A DNA stretch of 64,000 nt from Pyxicephalus adspersus (Eukaryota > Chordata > Amphibia > Anura > Pyxicephalidae): contig NC_092861.1 in NCBI RefSeq assembly GCF_032062135.1, forward strand, positions 139,266,438 through 139,330,437, given 5' to 3'. Each line of letters opens with the position of its first letter. The first letter of the stretch is position 1. Positions 1 through 12,085 of the stretch are shown in pieces. The notes beneath the pieces are model-generated. The model was not told the DNA's origin. It searched no databases and was given only the letters and a program-made list of their open reading frames with translations. Position numbers and translations under genes: made by a program.

Positions 1-400
1 AAATGAAGGCTTTTCTGTCCCTTGTGATAAGTATTAGTAATAGTAGAATGGCATTTGCAGTACATTGGACATTGAGTATAGAACATGCAGTGGATAAGTA
101 AAACAAGGCAATAGAATGTTAAATACTTGCATCGGCATCCTGATAATAATCCTAATGATACAGAATGTTTAGTCATAGCTAAAGCCCTATTAATCTTGTA
201 AGTAATACAATGAAGTCTACAAAAAGTAGCATTCTTGTCATAAATTAAAGGTTAATTAAAAGGAACTAAGTACTCTAGAAAAATGCAAACTCTAAAGCCA
301 GTACTAATTGTTTCCTATTATGGTATCTTAATTATCCCTTCTTTTATGTTGGGGGTTTAGTAATAGCTGTAATGGCTTATCAGTGATAAGGACTTTAACT
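1..400. other. AT-rich unique DNA, no feature seen
   Basis: No long open frame, repeat terminus or RNA-gene motif was recognised. The stretch is simply the left flank of the palindromic element that starts at about 401. Confidence 0.5.
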
Positions 401-841
401 TTTAAGCTGCGTACACACGTCCAATTTTTATCGTTGGAAATGAACGGCGAACGAACGACGAACGACCGATTGGCCAAAAATCGTTTGTAAAAAAAGTAAC
501 CAACGACGCCGACGAACGAGGATAGTCGTTGGAAATGAACGACCGGACCGGCGGATCGGATTGGACGACGATCGTTGACCATCTATCGTGTGTACGGTCG
601 TTCAGTGATCGTGCATGTTCTGAGCATGCGTGATGAACGAACGTTCGTTCACTTCCTGTCGTGCACGTCACTCCCTGTATCGCTCAAGCGATCGCATCTA
701 TTGTGTGTACAATATCTACGAACGATCGTGTCGTTATCTGTATGTACAGGATCGGTGCTATACGATCGTTCGCAGATATCGTGCAGGATCGTTCGTCGTT
801 CGTTTAACAACGATAATAATTGGAAGTGTGTACGTAGCTTT
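401..841. mobile_element. CpG-rich palindromic MITE with TACACACG termini
   Basis: The left end reads AAGCTGCGTACACACGTCC and the right end, read on the minus strand, reads AAGCTACGTACACACTTCC, so the two ends are inverted repeats. The inside is unusually CpG-rich for this window and full of ACGATCGTT and GAACGA words in both orientations, so the single strand could fold into a long hairpin. Short open frames on both strands (for example 575-853 plus and 402-671 minus) come from this low-complexity sequence and are not genes. A related element lies at 48797-49114. The superfamily is not certain, and no clear target duplication was found. Confidence 0.75.
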
Positions 842-3800
842 AGTTTATATTAGTTAAATACATTCCATGTGCTTCAAAACAAAAGGTGAGCAAAGTCTTC
901 CTGTGCTCAATCAAACATTATAAAGGGAATGGAGGTGGTATGCTTATTTACCGAGCAAATTATGTCAGTTCGTACAATGTATTTATATAATCATGCAATT
1001 TTGTTTTCAGTTTGCTTTACATTTATAATTTGTTTTAATTATATGAAACAAAAAGAAAAACAGTGTGTTTTATGGATTTAAAAAATGGCTCTCTTTAAAT
1101 TACAGCTGTTTAATTAAAGTTGTTAATTTATGTCTTTAAAAAGACATGGAAAAAAGTTGGTTAGCCCAAAATGTAATGAGATCAATAAATCAAGTTGTGA
1201 TTGTGCTGAAGGAAATACCTCAACTAAGTTCACAAGTAAAACACAAAGGATAGGGAAGTTCTCTATGGGAAGTACAAAGTGCCTGCATTGCAAAATAAGT
1301 ACCGGAATAAACAAGTTTTAAATATAAATGTGATTACATTTCTATAACATGTTAAAAAGTTTTTTTTTGCTTTTATTCAGAATTTCAAGAAAACAGCTAA
1401 ATGCAGTTGAAATACACATACATGAACAAGTTTGCATAGCAAACCATTAGTAATTCTTTTCACCATATCTTTGAGTCTGTGGCACTTTGCCCACACAGCA
1501 CAGGCAGCTTCAAGTCTAATGTTGAGCAAAATTGAAAAGTTTTTATGAAAATAGATGCCAAATTATTGCACTTTTTACTGTTTTAAGGTTTGCAGAATAA
1601 TTTCAGACTGTTGAGTAAACTTTATTTACTCAGCATGTACATCTGATTAAATCATACCTAAGGTGGGGAAAAGCTTATGTGTTTTTTGGGTTACATTCTA
1701 TAAAATAAAGGAAGAGAAGATTCTCTACTTCACAATGCCCACATTAAATCATATTTCCTGCAGATTATCAATACAGATATTTATATAAAAATACATTTTT
1801 CACATAACTGCAATAGTTTTATTCTGCATGGAATTTAGCCTACGCCAACTGCCCTTCGCTCTGTATCAATCTTGATGCTGGCTAGTTGTTTTAAAGGAGA
1901 AAGAATAACAATAATGACATGAACCTAAATAAAATAATCAGATACTTATCCCACTTTGTACTTAAAGTATGGTGGCACTATAAATCTTTGGTGGTAGGAT
2001 CATGTCATTAAAAAAATGGTTCACTGGTACCCTATAGAATAATAAATTTCATCTCTGCTTTTCTTGCTGCCTGTTAAAGAAAGATTTGCCCTTTTAAAAA
2101 GCTAAGCTTCTTAAAAATTTTTATTATGGGATTGTAAAATGCATCTCTATCATTTCGTGCTGTGGTTCTACGCGTTCATTGATGGTAAGCAAACTGCTCT
2201 TTTCCCATCTAGGGCAAAATACATTTTATCACTGGAGCACTGGTAGGCCCAGCATATGACCCCAATAAGCCTGGAGCCATGGCTCTTATATCAAATGCAC
2301 TAACTGGGTCCCACAGCAGAACCCGTCAGCTATATTTTAGTTTCATTTAGTATCCTATGGGTCCCAGTGCAATTTCTGTTCCTGTCTTTTTTTATGCTGC
2401 CCATCCCTCTTACAGTGCAAACTGGATATCTTATTCTTGATAATGGGCAAGGATTCACAGTTTCCATTGTGGCTCCCTGTTAATATTATTTGGACCCAGG
2501 CAATTACATATTTACACGTACCAATCAGGGTAAATGACATTACCTTAAGTAACATGCCCAGCAATAAAAAGTTTTCCAGCTGCATGAGTCTCTCACCTTT
2601 TCTTTGTTCTAACAGTGCCAACTAAGAAAGAATCAACACTCAACAAGTTTGGGAAGGTTGGATCCCTGTGTTCCCTGCCTTGTTTGTGCTTCTTTATACT
2701 GCAGTGCACTTTCTTGCTTAGGACTCCTACCCCTGTAGTTGCATTGCTTTGTACTTACCTATCTAGATTTAAAGTTAAGATTTCGTGGGGTCAGAACTGT
2801 GCTTCACCTAGCTAGAAAAGTCCAGTGTAAGGATTCCTCTTTTTCTGTTTTCAATGGTTCTGTGCTACCTGCACCTCTTGTACTACTTCTGATATACCCC
2901 CACTCCAACAGGCATCACAAATCATTAGGAAGCCAACTGTGATATGTGGAAGCAAACCCTTGTGTCTACCAATATGGATACCTCCACACAGAGCATAACA
3001 AGCCATTGTAAGACACAAATATGATAAAGATCAACTGCAGGGAGCTTATGGGTAATACAGGTGAATAGTCCTTTACCTCCTGCTTACCTCTTTTTTTTGG
3101 AGCATTTACAGTTTTGCCTATTGGAGTACAGTATAAATTAAAATGTTGCCTGTCATACACCTTTATAAAACAGCTGGTAATAAATTATAAGGTAATGCAG
3201 AGAGCTTAGTAATTTACAGGATATTTTATATGAGCTCTTATTTCTACAAATGACCTGTTATGGCACAAACTTGTCACCATAAGCCCTGTAGGTTTGTGAC
3301 AGCTGCTTTTTTTTTTGACGTCATTCAGTTTATGATACCTCTGTAATGTGGTCAGATAAGCTTGTCAGGGTATATTTTTTTCGCCATTCCAGCATGCCTT
3401 GCAGTGACAAGGACATTTCTTTGATGTTTGATTATAATAGATATCTTGCTGGTTACAAGGTCATTTATACAAAGTGGCTGATTTATGGTTTTCTGCTCTA
3501 GATCTCTATAGTATTGGTCAACAAAAGCTCAACAAAGATATTTTCAATGTTTCTTCAATTTTTAGTACTAGAGCCATCCTAGCATGTTATCACTAACTGT
3601 AAGCAGTTTAATATATATATTTAGGTAAGCATAGCATAGCCTTCAAGTAAGTGCCTAATCTGCTAATACAATCCACTTTCAGACCCTACATTTTGTAAGT
3701 TTTGCTTTTTTTATCCACAGATGCTTTCTCTGCTCCAGTGTGATATAACAGGACCTAGTAGATGGCCATCTGGGCAATAATTGCTCCATTGTGGTGAAAC

Positions 3801-3924
3801 AGAGTCTCCCCATTGCCAGAAGTACCACATATTTATGTCATTATCTAGCAGCAGAATGGTATGGTAGGGCAAGGAAGTAAGCACATATTCCATACACCGA
3901 ACAGGCTAATACTAAAGATTACAA
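842..3924. other. About 3 kb without a recognisable gene
   Basis: AT-rich sequence with only short open frames (none over 90 codons) that overlap on opposite strands and show no recognisable protein family. No clear repeat termini, array or RNA gene was found. Confidence 0.5.
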
Positions 3925-4336
3925 TTAACCTCCCTGGCGGTATGCATATTAACTATTTTTAAATGTAAAAGTGGTACATTTAAAATTACTTAGCATTTTA
4001 AATTACCCGCCTGGTCCCACCTCCCAGCTGCATGGTCCCGCACTCCAGCCACACGCTCGCACGCAAATGCCCGGTCAGCATTTGCTTCCCCTAGCCTCAC
4101 ATCCTCAATGTTCAAATGCCATGGACACAGATGTTGGCCGAGCATCACCAGGATACACACATGCCCGGCCGGCTTCGCCAGAGGAAGAAGATGCTGGAGG
4201 ATACCGCGGGCACCGCTTACCAGGTAAGCTTTTCAAACTCCCTGGCAATTCCACCCAGGGTGTGGCTCGAGGTTATCAATTTTGGTATGGCTAATTCACC
4301 CCGAGCCACACTCGGGATTACTGATAAGGAGGTTAA
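3925..4336. mobile_element. TTAA-flanked MITE (piggyBac-like termini)
   Basis: TTAA at 3925-3928 and 4333-4336 brackets an element whose left end is CCTCCCTGGCGG and whose right end, on the minus strand, starts CCTCCTTATCAG. TTAA targets are known for piggyBac and Kolobok superfamilies; the CC(T/A)CC start resembles piggyBac, but this is inference. The inside has a GC-rich segment and near the right end a perfect splice-donor-like CAGGTAAG at 4221-4228. Open frames at 3971-4294 and 4116-4427 lie in the element and have no known domain. Relatives are at 19629-20594, 25201-25742 and 32674-32846, and one is nested at 29823-29922. Confidence 0.8.
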
Positions 4337-5120
4337 AGCACAGTCTCAGACAATGTTCCAAAATGTTCTAGTTGTCTCCTGTGAGCTACATAACACCTTC
4401 TACTTAGGATCTTCCACCCTAAAGTAAAGTAGAACTAGACTCACCTCTCCTTGCTCCATTGCCGGTGCCAATATCTTTATGCCAGAATGACGTTACCCCC
4501 ACACATGCAAACAAGAATTCAATAATTTATTCAAGAACCTGCCTGTTTGAATATTTCTGTGGTTCAAGTTTAGTTCACGTTATGAAAATATAGAAAAATA
4601 GAGGTGTTCTGTGGTCCTTGGATGACCATGCTGCCCCTCCATAGATTTTCTATTGTGCATTTATATGTGAATACGCTACAGTAATAAAAAAATTATTTAG
4701 ATGATTTTTTAATTTTTAACATCCCCTGCCCCCACCTTATTCTCTGATACTCCTAACACATTCTTGCACCTTGTCCTGGGCATAGGTACATCAGATCCTA
4801 GGTCCCTTCAATTAGCTTTTACGGTAAAAAACATTTTTTTGGTCTCTTCCTTTTGAAACCCTGCCTTGCTGTTGATAGGTATGATAGCTGCCAGGACAAG
4901 TCTTATACTTTTTAATGCAATATAGAGTTACATAAAACAAAGTTAAAAAAAAAAAAAGATTGGCTCAGATCTAGCGGATCAGCTGACATTAATGGCTAAC
5001 ATTTAGAGAGAGAAGGAGCAGTAAAACATAACTACCCCAAAACACCTCCAAAACCAATATGTGTAATGAGCAAATATAGCTGAAATATACATAGAAGTTA
5101 AAGTTTTCTAAAACACTGAG
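4337..5120. other. Unique DNA, no feature seen
   Basis: Contains A-runs near 4945 and ordinary AT-rich sequence. No coding potential or repeat boundary was recognised. Confidence 0.45.
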
Positions 5121-5124
5121 GAGT

Positions 5125-5256
5125 TTATTTATAAAGCACTGATTCTGACATTGACCAAACAGCCTTTGGTGGGGAAATGTCCAGGTCCATGTGTTTTCAA
5201 TGGCAGTGATTGATTCAGAGAATGTTTGTTGAATGTCAAATCCACTGCTTTATATA
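5125..5256. repeat. Small foldback repeat (putative MITE)
   Basis: The left arm TTTATAAAGCACTGATTC (5128 on) is the imperfect reverse complement of the right arm ending ATCCACTGCTTTATA near 5256. Part of the middle and right arm (TCCATGTGTTTTCAATGG, GAATGTCAAATCC) reappears near 22915-22990, so this is an interspersed family. The superfamily is not determined. Confidence 0.5.
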
Positions 5257-5529
5257 TATAGACTCTAGCACACATCTGTGAAATTATTTAAAAAAAAAAG
5301 AGTGAGATGTTCTGTTTAGATTAAAGGCTATAGAAAGTGCTAAACTGCAGCAACTAACCAACATAAAGTAAACTGAACAGGATGGAGACGGTGTAAGTAC
5401 GACAAGAAGCTTTGCTGACTCTGTCTCTAGATGGCTCTTCCATCTAGAGAAACCTCATGGTAGGAAGTTCCCAAAAAAACCCAAATATTACATATATATT
5501 TATTCAAAAAAAAAAAGAAAAAACCTGGA

Positions 5530-6030
5530 GAACTTGGCTCTAGACGTGTTTAATCATGTTTTTATGCAAGATTGTTTTCATAAGTTCTGTTTCCCGCTGT
5601 ACACGGCCTTCTCGGTTGCAAATTCCACTTGATTGGCCGCCCCTCCTTCTACAAACCAAAACTTGTATTTTTAAACCTTCCTCTTTCATAAAGGTTCACG
5701 GTGGTGATCAAAGCAAAGAAAAAGGACATTGAATTTTTACACAGAGAACTTCCACACAAGTATGCAGAAATGCCGTATAATTTATAGGATTAAAACTCAT
5801 GCCAAGAGCTGAGAAGCCAGCATATGAATGATGCTTGCATGCATGGACATTTTCCATTCTCCAAAATGATATGTTATGAATTACCACCTTATGTAACATG
5901 TGCCAGCTTGCCAAGCATTATTCCTTCTCCTGACAGACCAGGAATTGTGAAGCTGGCTGCTAGTGCGCAAATAGATTGGACGACAGCTACACAGTCACAG
6001 CAATGTCAATTCTCTGCCAAGTGTAAATAA
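5530..6030. promoter_or_regulatory. Candidate conserved noncoding element
   Basis: About 500 bp without repeat termini and with a complex mixed-motif texture: TTTTATGC and TTTATAGG (caudal/HOX-like), CACTTGATTGG (NKX plus CCAAT-like), GATCAAAG (TCF/LEF-like). The overlapping open frames 5824-6030 plus and 5708-5914 minus share no known domain. Motif hits of this kind occur by chance, so the call depends on cross-species conservation that cannot be tested here. Confidence 0.25.
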
Positions 6031-6125
6031 AAAGCAAGCAAAAAAGATTTTGGAAATAAACTAATTGGCATACATTTACATGATGATAACCATACGCTAT
6101 ATATTTCATTTTAAATTGTAAATCA

Positions 6126-6126
<1 letters not shown>

Positions 6127-6164
<38 letters not shown>
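6127..6164. repeat. (TA)n microsatellite
   Basis: Uninterrupted alternating TA of about 38 bases. Confidence 0.95.
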
Positions 6165-6165
<1 letters not shown>

Positions 6166-6309
6166 CTTTATTTAAGTTATGTAATTCAAGTCACAGCACT
6201 TCAGAAATTAGTTACAGTAATTCATAAAGGTTAAAGCTGAACTCTAAGCAGAAAAACTAACCGCACACAGGGTAAATCGTTATGATGAAAGCCATATATG
6301 TAAAATTTT

Positions 6310-6411
6310 TATTGATTAAACATTGTTTTTCAATCAAGGTTCATTCAGAGGTTGCAGGTCCTTGAGCAATGGGCAATTTTAGCCCCTCCGGTCAGTTTAA
6401 GTGACAACTTT
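6310..6411 (-). mobile_element. hAT MITE fragment (CAG..TTTCTCAAC family)
   Basis: Minus-strand fragment with the family words CCTTGAGCAATGGGC and CGGTCAGTTTAAGTGACA, which match the 3' half of the better copies at 40742-40996 and 52358-52642. The left end of the family is missing; a TTA microsatellite and LINE tail follow directly. Confidence 0.55.
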
Positions 6412-6412
6412 T

Positions 6413-6506
6413 TTTAATTATTATTTTATTAATATTATTATTACTAATATTATTATTAATAATAATAATTATTATTATTATTATTAATAATAATAATAAT
6501 AATAAA
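6413..6506. repeat. (TTA/TAA)n microsatellite
   Basis: Imperfect TTA/TAA run of about 90 bases. It sits at the 3' tail of the minus-strand LINE fragment that follows, as in other copies in this window, so it is probably the LINE tail repeat expanded. Confidence 0.9.
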
Positions 6507-6850
6507 CAGTATGTATATTGAGCCAACATATTACGCAGTGCTGTACAATAAATAGGGGTTACAAATGACAGACAGATACACACAATGACACAGGAGGAAG
6601 AGAGTTCCCTGCCCTGAAGAGCTTACAATCTAGGAGGTAGGGGAAGTATTTTACATAAGGATGGGGATATGGAATGGTGGGTGAGTAGTGAGGGTTTTAA
6701 ATGACAGAAGAAGACAGGGAGGTGAGTATGAAAAGATGGGTTTTAAGGGCCCTTTTAAATGAGCAGAAAGTAGGAGTGAGCCATTAGGATGAGGAAGATC
6801 ATTCCAGAGAGACAGGGCAGGTCTAGAAAAGTGTTGGAGCCGTGAAAGTG
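6507..6850 (-). mobile_element. LINE 3' end (L2/Rex1-like), with ORF2 C-terminus relic
   Basis: Read on the minus strand, the segment begins with a remnant that translates to WNDLPHPNGS and continues to SAHLKGPLK. This is reminiscent of the conserved W-N-x-L-P ... FK-x-x-LK-T-x-L-F end of L2/CR1/Rex1 reverse transcriptases. It is followed by a 3' UTR with TAGATTGTAAGCTCTTC, GTCATTTGTAACCCC and GCACTGCGTAATATGTTGG, then the TTA-rich tail. The part shared with 34014-34367 includes both the coding relic and the tail. It is a 5'-truncated, dead copy. Confidence 0.7.
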
Positions 6851-7640
6851 GTTATGAGAATTTCAATTAGATATAATGGTGAAAAGGTTAACATAAAATT
6901 GATCAAATACCAAACTAGTTTTTGTTGCTGGTATATTTATTTTTGTGATATCGATCCAAACAGCATAGAGGAACAAAACTGCACAGTGTATAGTTAGTAA
7001 CGCAACTGGCAGCTAACTATGGACAGCTAGTTATGCTTAAAATGAAGGTATTAGTTTAATAGTATTCTAAATACCCTTTTTTTTATTCTTGAACAGTGGT
7101 TCTCCTAATACCTTTGTGCACCAGCTGCTTGTAAAATTGATACAGTGAAGGAGTGAATTGCTGATTTAATACTCTCTATTGGCCGTGTGATTGTTCTCAA
7201 ACCATAACCCCCAGTATGCATTACACCAGTGCTTGTTATGGACACTGCAGAAGATGTACTTAAAACATATCTAAACACAAAAGCAATAAATAAATATATA
7301 GCAGTATACCAACATGGTGCATGCATGGTGTTTAAACTAGTCCACCTAACTCAGAATTTTTATTTTTATTTTTTTTTTCACCTGCCGACAACACACTGTC
7401 TAGCTCCAGGATGACACATCTAGCTTATTTTATATTATTAGGACCACAGAAATTCTTTCCTCCACCATCTTTATATGAAGCTGAAGGTTGGTCATCACAT
7501 AGCTGCACAACCACATCAACTACTTCAGTGTTATCTAAACACCTTTAGACATGGGCACCGGCATGCCTAATGCAGGGGCATACCACACCCCAAAGTCTTC
7601 CCATGACACCTTTAGGTCGTCAGATTAGCTCCCTTTTTGC
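6851..7640. other. Unique DNA, no feature seen
   Basis: Short open frames only (7105-7326 minus, 7229-7414 plus overlap each other). A T-run lies near 7366-7380. No family was recognised. Confidence 0.45.
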
Positions 7641-7654
7641 TTCTTGGCCTCACC

Positions 7655-8015
7655 GCAACCCCTTTAAGTGCAAGTTATTTGCGAAAAATGCAAGCAGGCG
7701 GGTTCTTTATTGCATAAGAGAGATGCAATAAAACAAACTTTCCTGCCCTTGTTTAATCTTCTATTTAGTTTACAGCGAGCTGTGCATCCTGGCATACTCA
7801 AGAATAAATGAGCTCCCATGTGCAAGCAAGGACGTTATGTCATTTCAGAGTGGCCAATCAAGATGGCCTAAGACATAAACACAGAAGAAGATGTCAGCAC
7901 CAACATGGGGCAAGGAGAGGTGAGCTGAGTTCTGCTTCCAGACTTTTGACAGGTGTGGAACAACAGAACATAGCAAGGAAGCCCATCTCAGAATTCACTT
8001 GTGGTTCACCTAAGT
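7655..8015. mobile_element. T2/Kolobok-like MITE relic
   Basis: Contains words shared with the well-bounded T2-like copy at 18428-18788: CTTTAAGTGCAAG at the left, TTTATTGCATAAGAGAGA in the middle and GGCCAATCAAGATGGCC with AGAAGAAGATGTCAGCACC to the right. Also carries GCATCCTGGCAT, close to the GC(A/C)TCCTGGGAT core seen in several other copies. No clean TTAA pair was found, so boundaries are approximate. Confidence 0.45.
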
Positions 8016-9580
8016 AACCTGAGAGAGCCTATGGTCTTCCTGTAGCTCATCATTTTCCATTACTAACTTACCATGTTTTGGTCTGTACTACATATATTTC
8101 TAGAGGTGGATATTTGCTAAACAAGGTAGATACTTGCTTCTTCATATCAGAGCCTCCAGCAAGGAGAAAATTGAGCAGCTTAGTAATGATATCACTATAT
8201 CTCACTCCAAATCTCCTGAGACTAGCAATCAGAGGCAGTAGCGCCTTAGATCTTTCACCACAGATATACGACTGTAAGGCAGCCAACACTGGATGATATA
8301 GACACCCTCACATACCAGCAGGTGCACTGCTTTTGTCCAGGAGGAATTGAAGAAAATGTTGTCTGGTGTTTTGGAACAAATAAACCTTTTATTTTTTCCA
8401 TAACATAGGAAATCTTCACCCTTTTAGTTCAGGTCTATTTTAAGCCTTACCCTACTTTACGTAAATTATGCCCTCACTTTGGGGATCCAAAGTCAATGCA
8501 ACTTCTAACAAAAAAGGATCAGAAAATTAGAAGAAGTCTGACCAAACTGGGCATGTTGGGTAGTATTTGAAAAGGCAATCTTTATTTTAAACATTTTACT
8601 AAAATTGATCCAAAAAAATTACAACAAAATAAATTAGGAAATGATATTCAGTACAGCAGGTAGTTACATAATAATTAGAGCACATGTGTGCTCCTGTGAA
8701 AAGGAAGCCTGGAGGTTTTGGTGGTAGATTCTGTTTAATATCGATCATCGCACAGAGCCAAGTTTCAGTTACAAATGACCCTTTGAGGAACATCTTGTGG
8801 CTTTTATTGGTTAAGCTGTTGAAATAGGCTTCGGATGCCAGCAGGAAACTGCTGTTTAAAACGCCTGATATCAAAGAAAAAGTTACCTTGGCAGTTGAAC
8901 AGTCTGCTTTGTTGGTAAGAGAATATTTATGTTGTGTTTGGTTTGGTTATATAACATTTCTTAAGGTTACACAAATTAGAATGCAGCTGATGGCTTCTAA
9001 TGTCAGTAGCACATTCATAACGAGAAAGCAACAGTTTTACGAAAATGAAGACACAGGTTGCCTTTGTGTTTAAAGGAAATTTTAGTTTATGTAATTGATA
9101 TAATATAATAAAACTAAATCCAAATAGAAACCCCATATAAGCTTTAACATGTTAAATTTATACCAAGAGAAAACAGATGGAGGGTCTATGTGTAGACCAT
9201 CAAGAGAGGGTTACCAAACTCATTGGTGGGTGGTGAGATTATATTATGATCAGCGAGTGCACAGCATACTTTTCCATTATGGCACATACTTAAAGTTGTG
9301 CAGTCTCACTGCAACATCGCTGCATCCTCAGATACAGCCATCTTTGCCACTGGCTCCATGCTGAACATCTATGAAGTTGTCAATGCTCTTTAGCCATTCG
9401 ATGGTCGCTAATGATGTGACTGCTGACCGCGCCTACTTGCTGTAAAAAATAACTCTACACTATGTGTTGCATGTACTGTACAGTGTAGCACTTTTACAAA
9501 AAGCCACCAGGAGCTGGGAATTCATTGCATGTCTCATTTTCAATAATTATTACCCCCTGATAACTTTTTGTTTTCTGAGT
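8016..9580. other. Unique DNA, no gene recognised
   Basis: Open frames on both strands are under 92 codons and overlap each other. The end at about 9575-9591 (GAGTTTAGGTCCCC) resembles a T2-like right terminus and abuts the next element, hinting at an older copy in this stretch. Confidence 0.4.
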
Positions 9581-9591
9581 TTAGGTCCCCT

Positions 9592-9985
9592 TTAAAGCAG
9601 GCCTAAACTAAAATTTTTACCTACATAAACAACGCTTTTATACCAGGTAAAATAAAGACAGAATGGAAGGCCAGAGCCTCCTGGGATACATACGTCATAA
9701 AGATGGAACTTTTTTGTGAATGGTGGAAAAGAAAATGCTGATTGCATGAGAGGGATGAGAGGTACAATGAGAGGGACACTTTTTTTCTCTATCTACATCA
9801 CCCGATCTCATTCCTGTGCAGTGCAAGATCAGGTGATGCAGGCAGAAGAGCAAATAAGATGGCGCCAGGATGAAGGTGGATTTCAGGACGATGAGGGACT
9901 TGATCCAGAAAACCTCCAGAGGAATTAACGAATCTGCAAAGGTAAAGGTTAGTGATTTTTTTTTTTTAGTTTAACTCCATTTTAA
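9592..9985. mobile_element. T2/Kolobok-like MITE with TTAA ends
   Basis: TTAA at 9592-9595 and 9982-9985 brackets the element. The left end is TTAAAGCAGGCCTAAACT; the right end on the minus strand is TTAAAATGGAGTTAAACT, so the termini are inverted. The inside has GAGCCTCCTGGGATAC, a core shared with 58298-58690 and 63062-63421, and AGATGGCGCCAGGATG. T2/Kolobok elements are known to use TTAA targets in frogs. The open frame at 9716-9928 lies within it and is not considered a gene. Confidence 0.7.
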
Positions 9986-11655
9986 TAAGTCTGGGGTAAA
10001 TGGTCCTAGCTGAATTGCTGGGAAAGGCCCGATTGACAGGGAGAAACCACAAGGATAGACCTGTGGGGAATGCTGTGTCTGCATTCCAGAAGTTTTAGTC
10101 GAAGATAGTTTTTCCTATCCCTCAACCCTCATTTCAGATAGGAGTGAAGACTCAAAGAAGGATTTCACAATGGCTTGATGGATTAGGGGGTCTTTGTCAG
10201 TCAGTAGAATAGTTGAAAAGAATTGTTCAAAAAGGGCCCATCTGGGGGTATGGTGCTCCCCTTAGTTGGTTGTAGGTGGTTCTACTAGAAAATAGGTCCC
10301 ATGTGGAAAAGTGAGCATGTGCAGCAGCTGCAAGGGCGCATGCATGTAGATAGGAATAGGGCTGGTGAGCCTGAAAAATGGTAGGTGGCAGGGGATTTAG
10401 GTATCTGCCATTCCTGGAAGGGTTGGCTCTGGATAATTTCTTTGAGGTTGTAGATCGTCAGCAAAGTGATTACCCAAGTCACTGAAGTCACTAGAAAGGT
10501 AGCAACGAACAGTCTTCTCTTGCACAGGGCCTTTTTAAGAAATACGTTTTACAGTTTCTAAAAAGGAAGTCATGCACATTTCTGACTGTTGATCACTCTC
10601 CAGCATCAAGTGTACATTTATTGTGTTTAACTAAAAAACTAAATAAATAAGAATGGTTTTTGCAGCAAATGACCAATCACTGCTGTCTTGGCTTACCTTG
10701 TTTTTACCTCGCAGACTTCTCTTTTGTTTTTACTTTGTGAAACTCCTTCCCCCATAAAGGACACCACTTTTTGCATTTATTTATGGTACCCTGAGAATAT
10801 AATGCAAAGGTGTGCTATCAACACACATTTTATGTATACATAATTATTAGTGACAGAGAACTCATTTTTACATTTCTTTTTTGCAGTTATTCCATTTGAT
10901 GTGGTTAATGCACTCTTGATGTAGTTATCCCAAAAGTTCTCATTTCATATAAACTGTTTAAACTGTTCTAAATTACATTGAGGGCTATTGTCTGTGCTAA
11001 TTCTTTTGGAATTCCCCGCTGACAAATTTCCTTTTCAACGTGCCAATTAAACCAGAAACCAATTTTTTTTTCTACATCTTTTAAAAGTTCAAAGAAGCAG
11101 TTATACTTTAATTCCCCAATGGGAGCTTTCATTATATCAGGAGAAAAGGCTCATACAATTGCTGCTAGCATACATGGTATGCTCCTGTGTGAGGTCTAAT
11201 TGGTCCTAAGTTCCGTCAACAAAGCTTGGTTTGGTTGTTTACTGCAATTTCCTATTTTATAACATTATTGTCAAGCTTCATAAGAATATAAATGTTTTTT
11301 TCAAGATTTTTAACAACCAGGTGTTAATAGTGAATTGACCTCCTCAAAGTGGTTCCTATATGCTGTGGAAGTTTCAACTCTTCGCACAGGTTCAATTAAA
11401 ATAAATCCTAATTTTAAGTTAACTGTGAAAATGTAACTGTTTCAAACGAGTAAATGTATTTTATTCTCCCATACTTTAGACATTAACAATAGCCAACCCT
11501 CTGTCAAAAAATAAATGGCCATAAATGCTGTACTTATGAAATATGTATATACATTGTACTTAACTCTCCTGCAGCCTGAGCTGCTGAACAATTCTCTAAT
11601 CTAAAGAAATACTCAACTACGAGAAAGATATTTTTGGTAGTATTAATGTTCTGGT
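9986..11655. other. Unique DNA, no gene recognised
   Basis: No open frame above 70 codons with family features, no repeat termini recognised. Direct reading found no RNA gene. Confidence 0.45.
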
Positions 11656-11664
11656 AGTCCAGAG

Positions 11665-12085
11665 CATTTAGGCGGTGTTCAGACTGGCAATGAGGTTGTG
11701 ATGCAGTTACCGCTTCCTCATACCAATGAATCGCTGCCTTGGGGAAGGCACTACATGTCGCTTTTTCCTGCAGCAGCCCTATAGAGAATGAATAGGGACA
11801 GAAATGAGTGGCACAGTACCACTCACTACAAACCAATGTGAAATCCGCAGATGCTGGTTTTTAGGAACCATGACTGTGGGCAAATGACTGAGCAGCTGGC
11901 AAAGTCCCAGGTGTCAGAAGCTGTGCAGGATCGCTTGATGCTAAAGCAGGTCTGATCCTAGCCTTGCTGATTCCCCTTGCCACCCACCTGATCACTACTA
12001 GTCAACACTGCTAGAAGTGTCAGGTGCTGCAAAAAACTTCAGTTGAAAATTCCTGGCATGTGGTGGTAAAGGCTACATGAACACC
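11665..12085. repeat. Possible degenerate interspersed repeat
   Basis: The block from GGCGGTGTTCAGACTGGC to about 12085 has a GC-richer, repeat-like texture and ends on ACACCTGGG after a TTTACCACCACATG-like word on the minus strand. There is no second copy in the window, so this is only a weak inference. Confidence 0.2.

Noticed and set aside
3971..4427. Plus-strand frames of 103 and 107 codons
   Set aside because: They lie in a TTAA MITE, overlap in two frames and have no domain.
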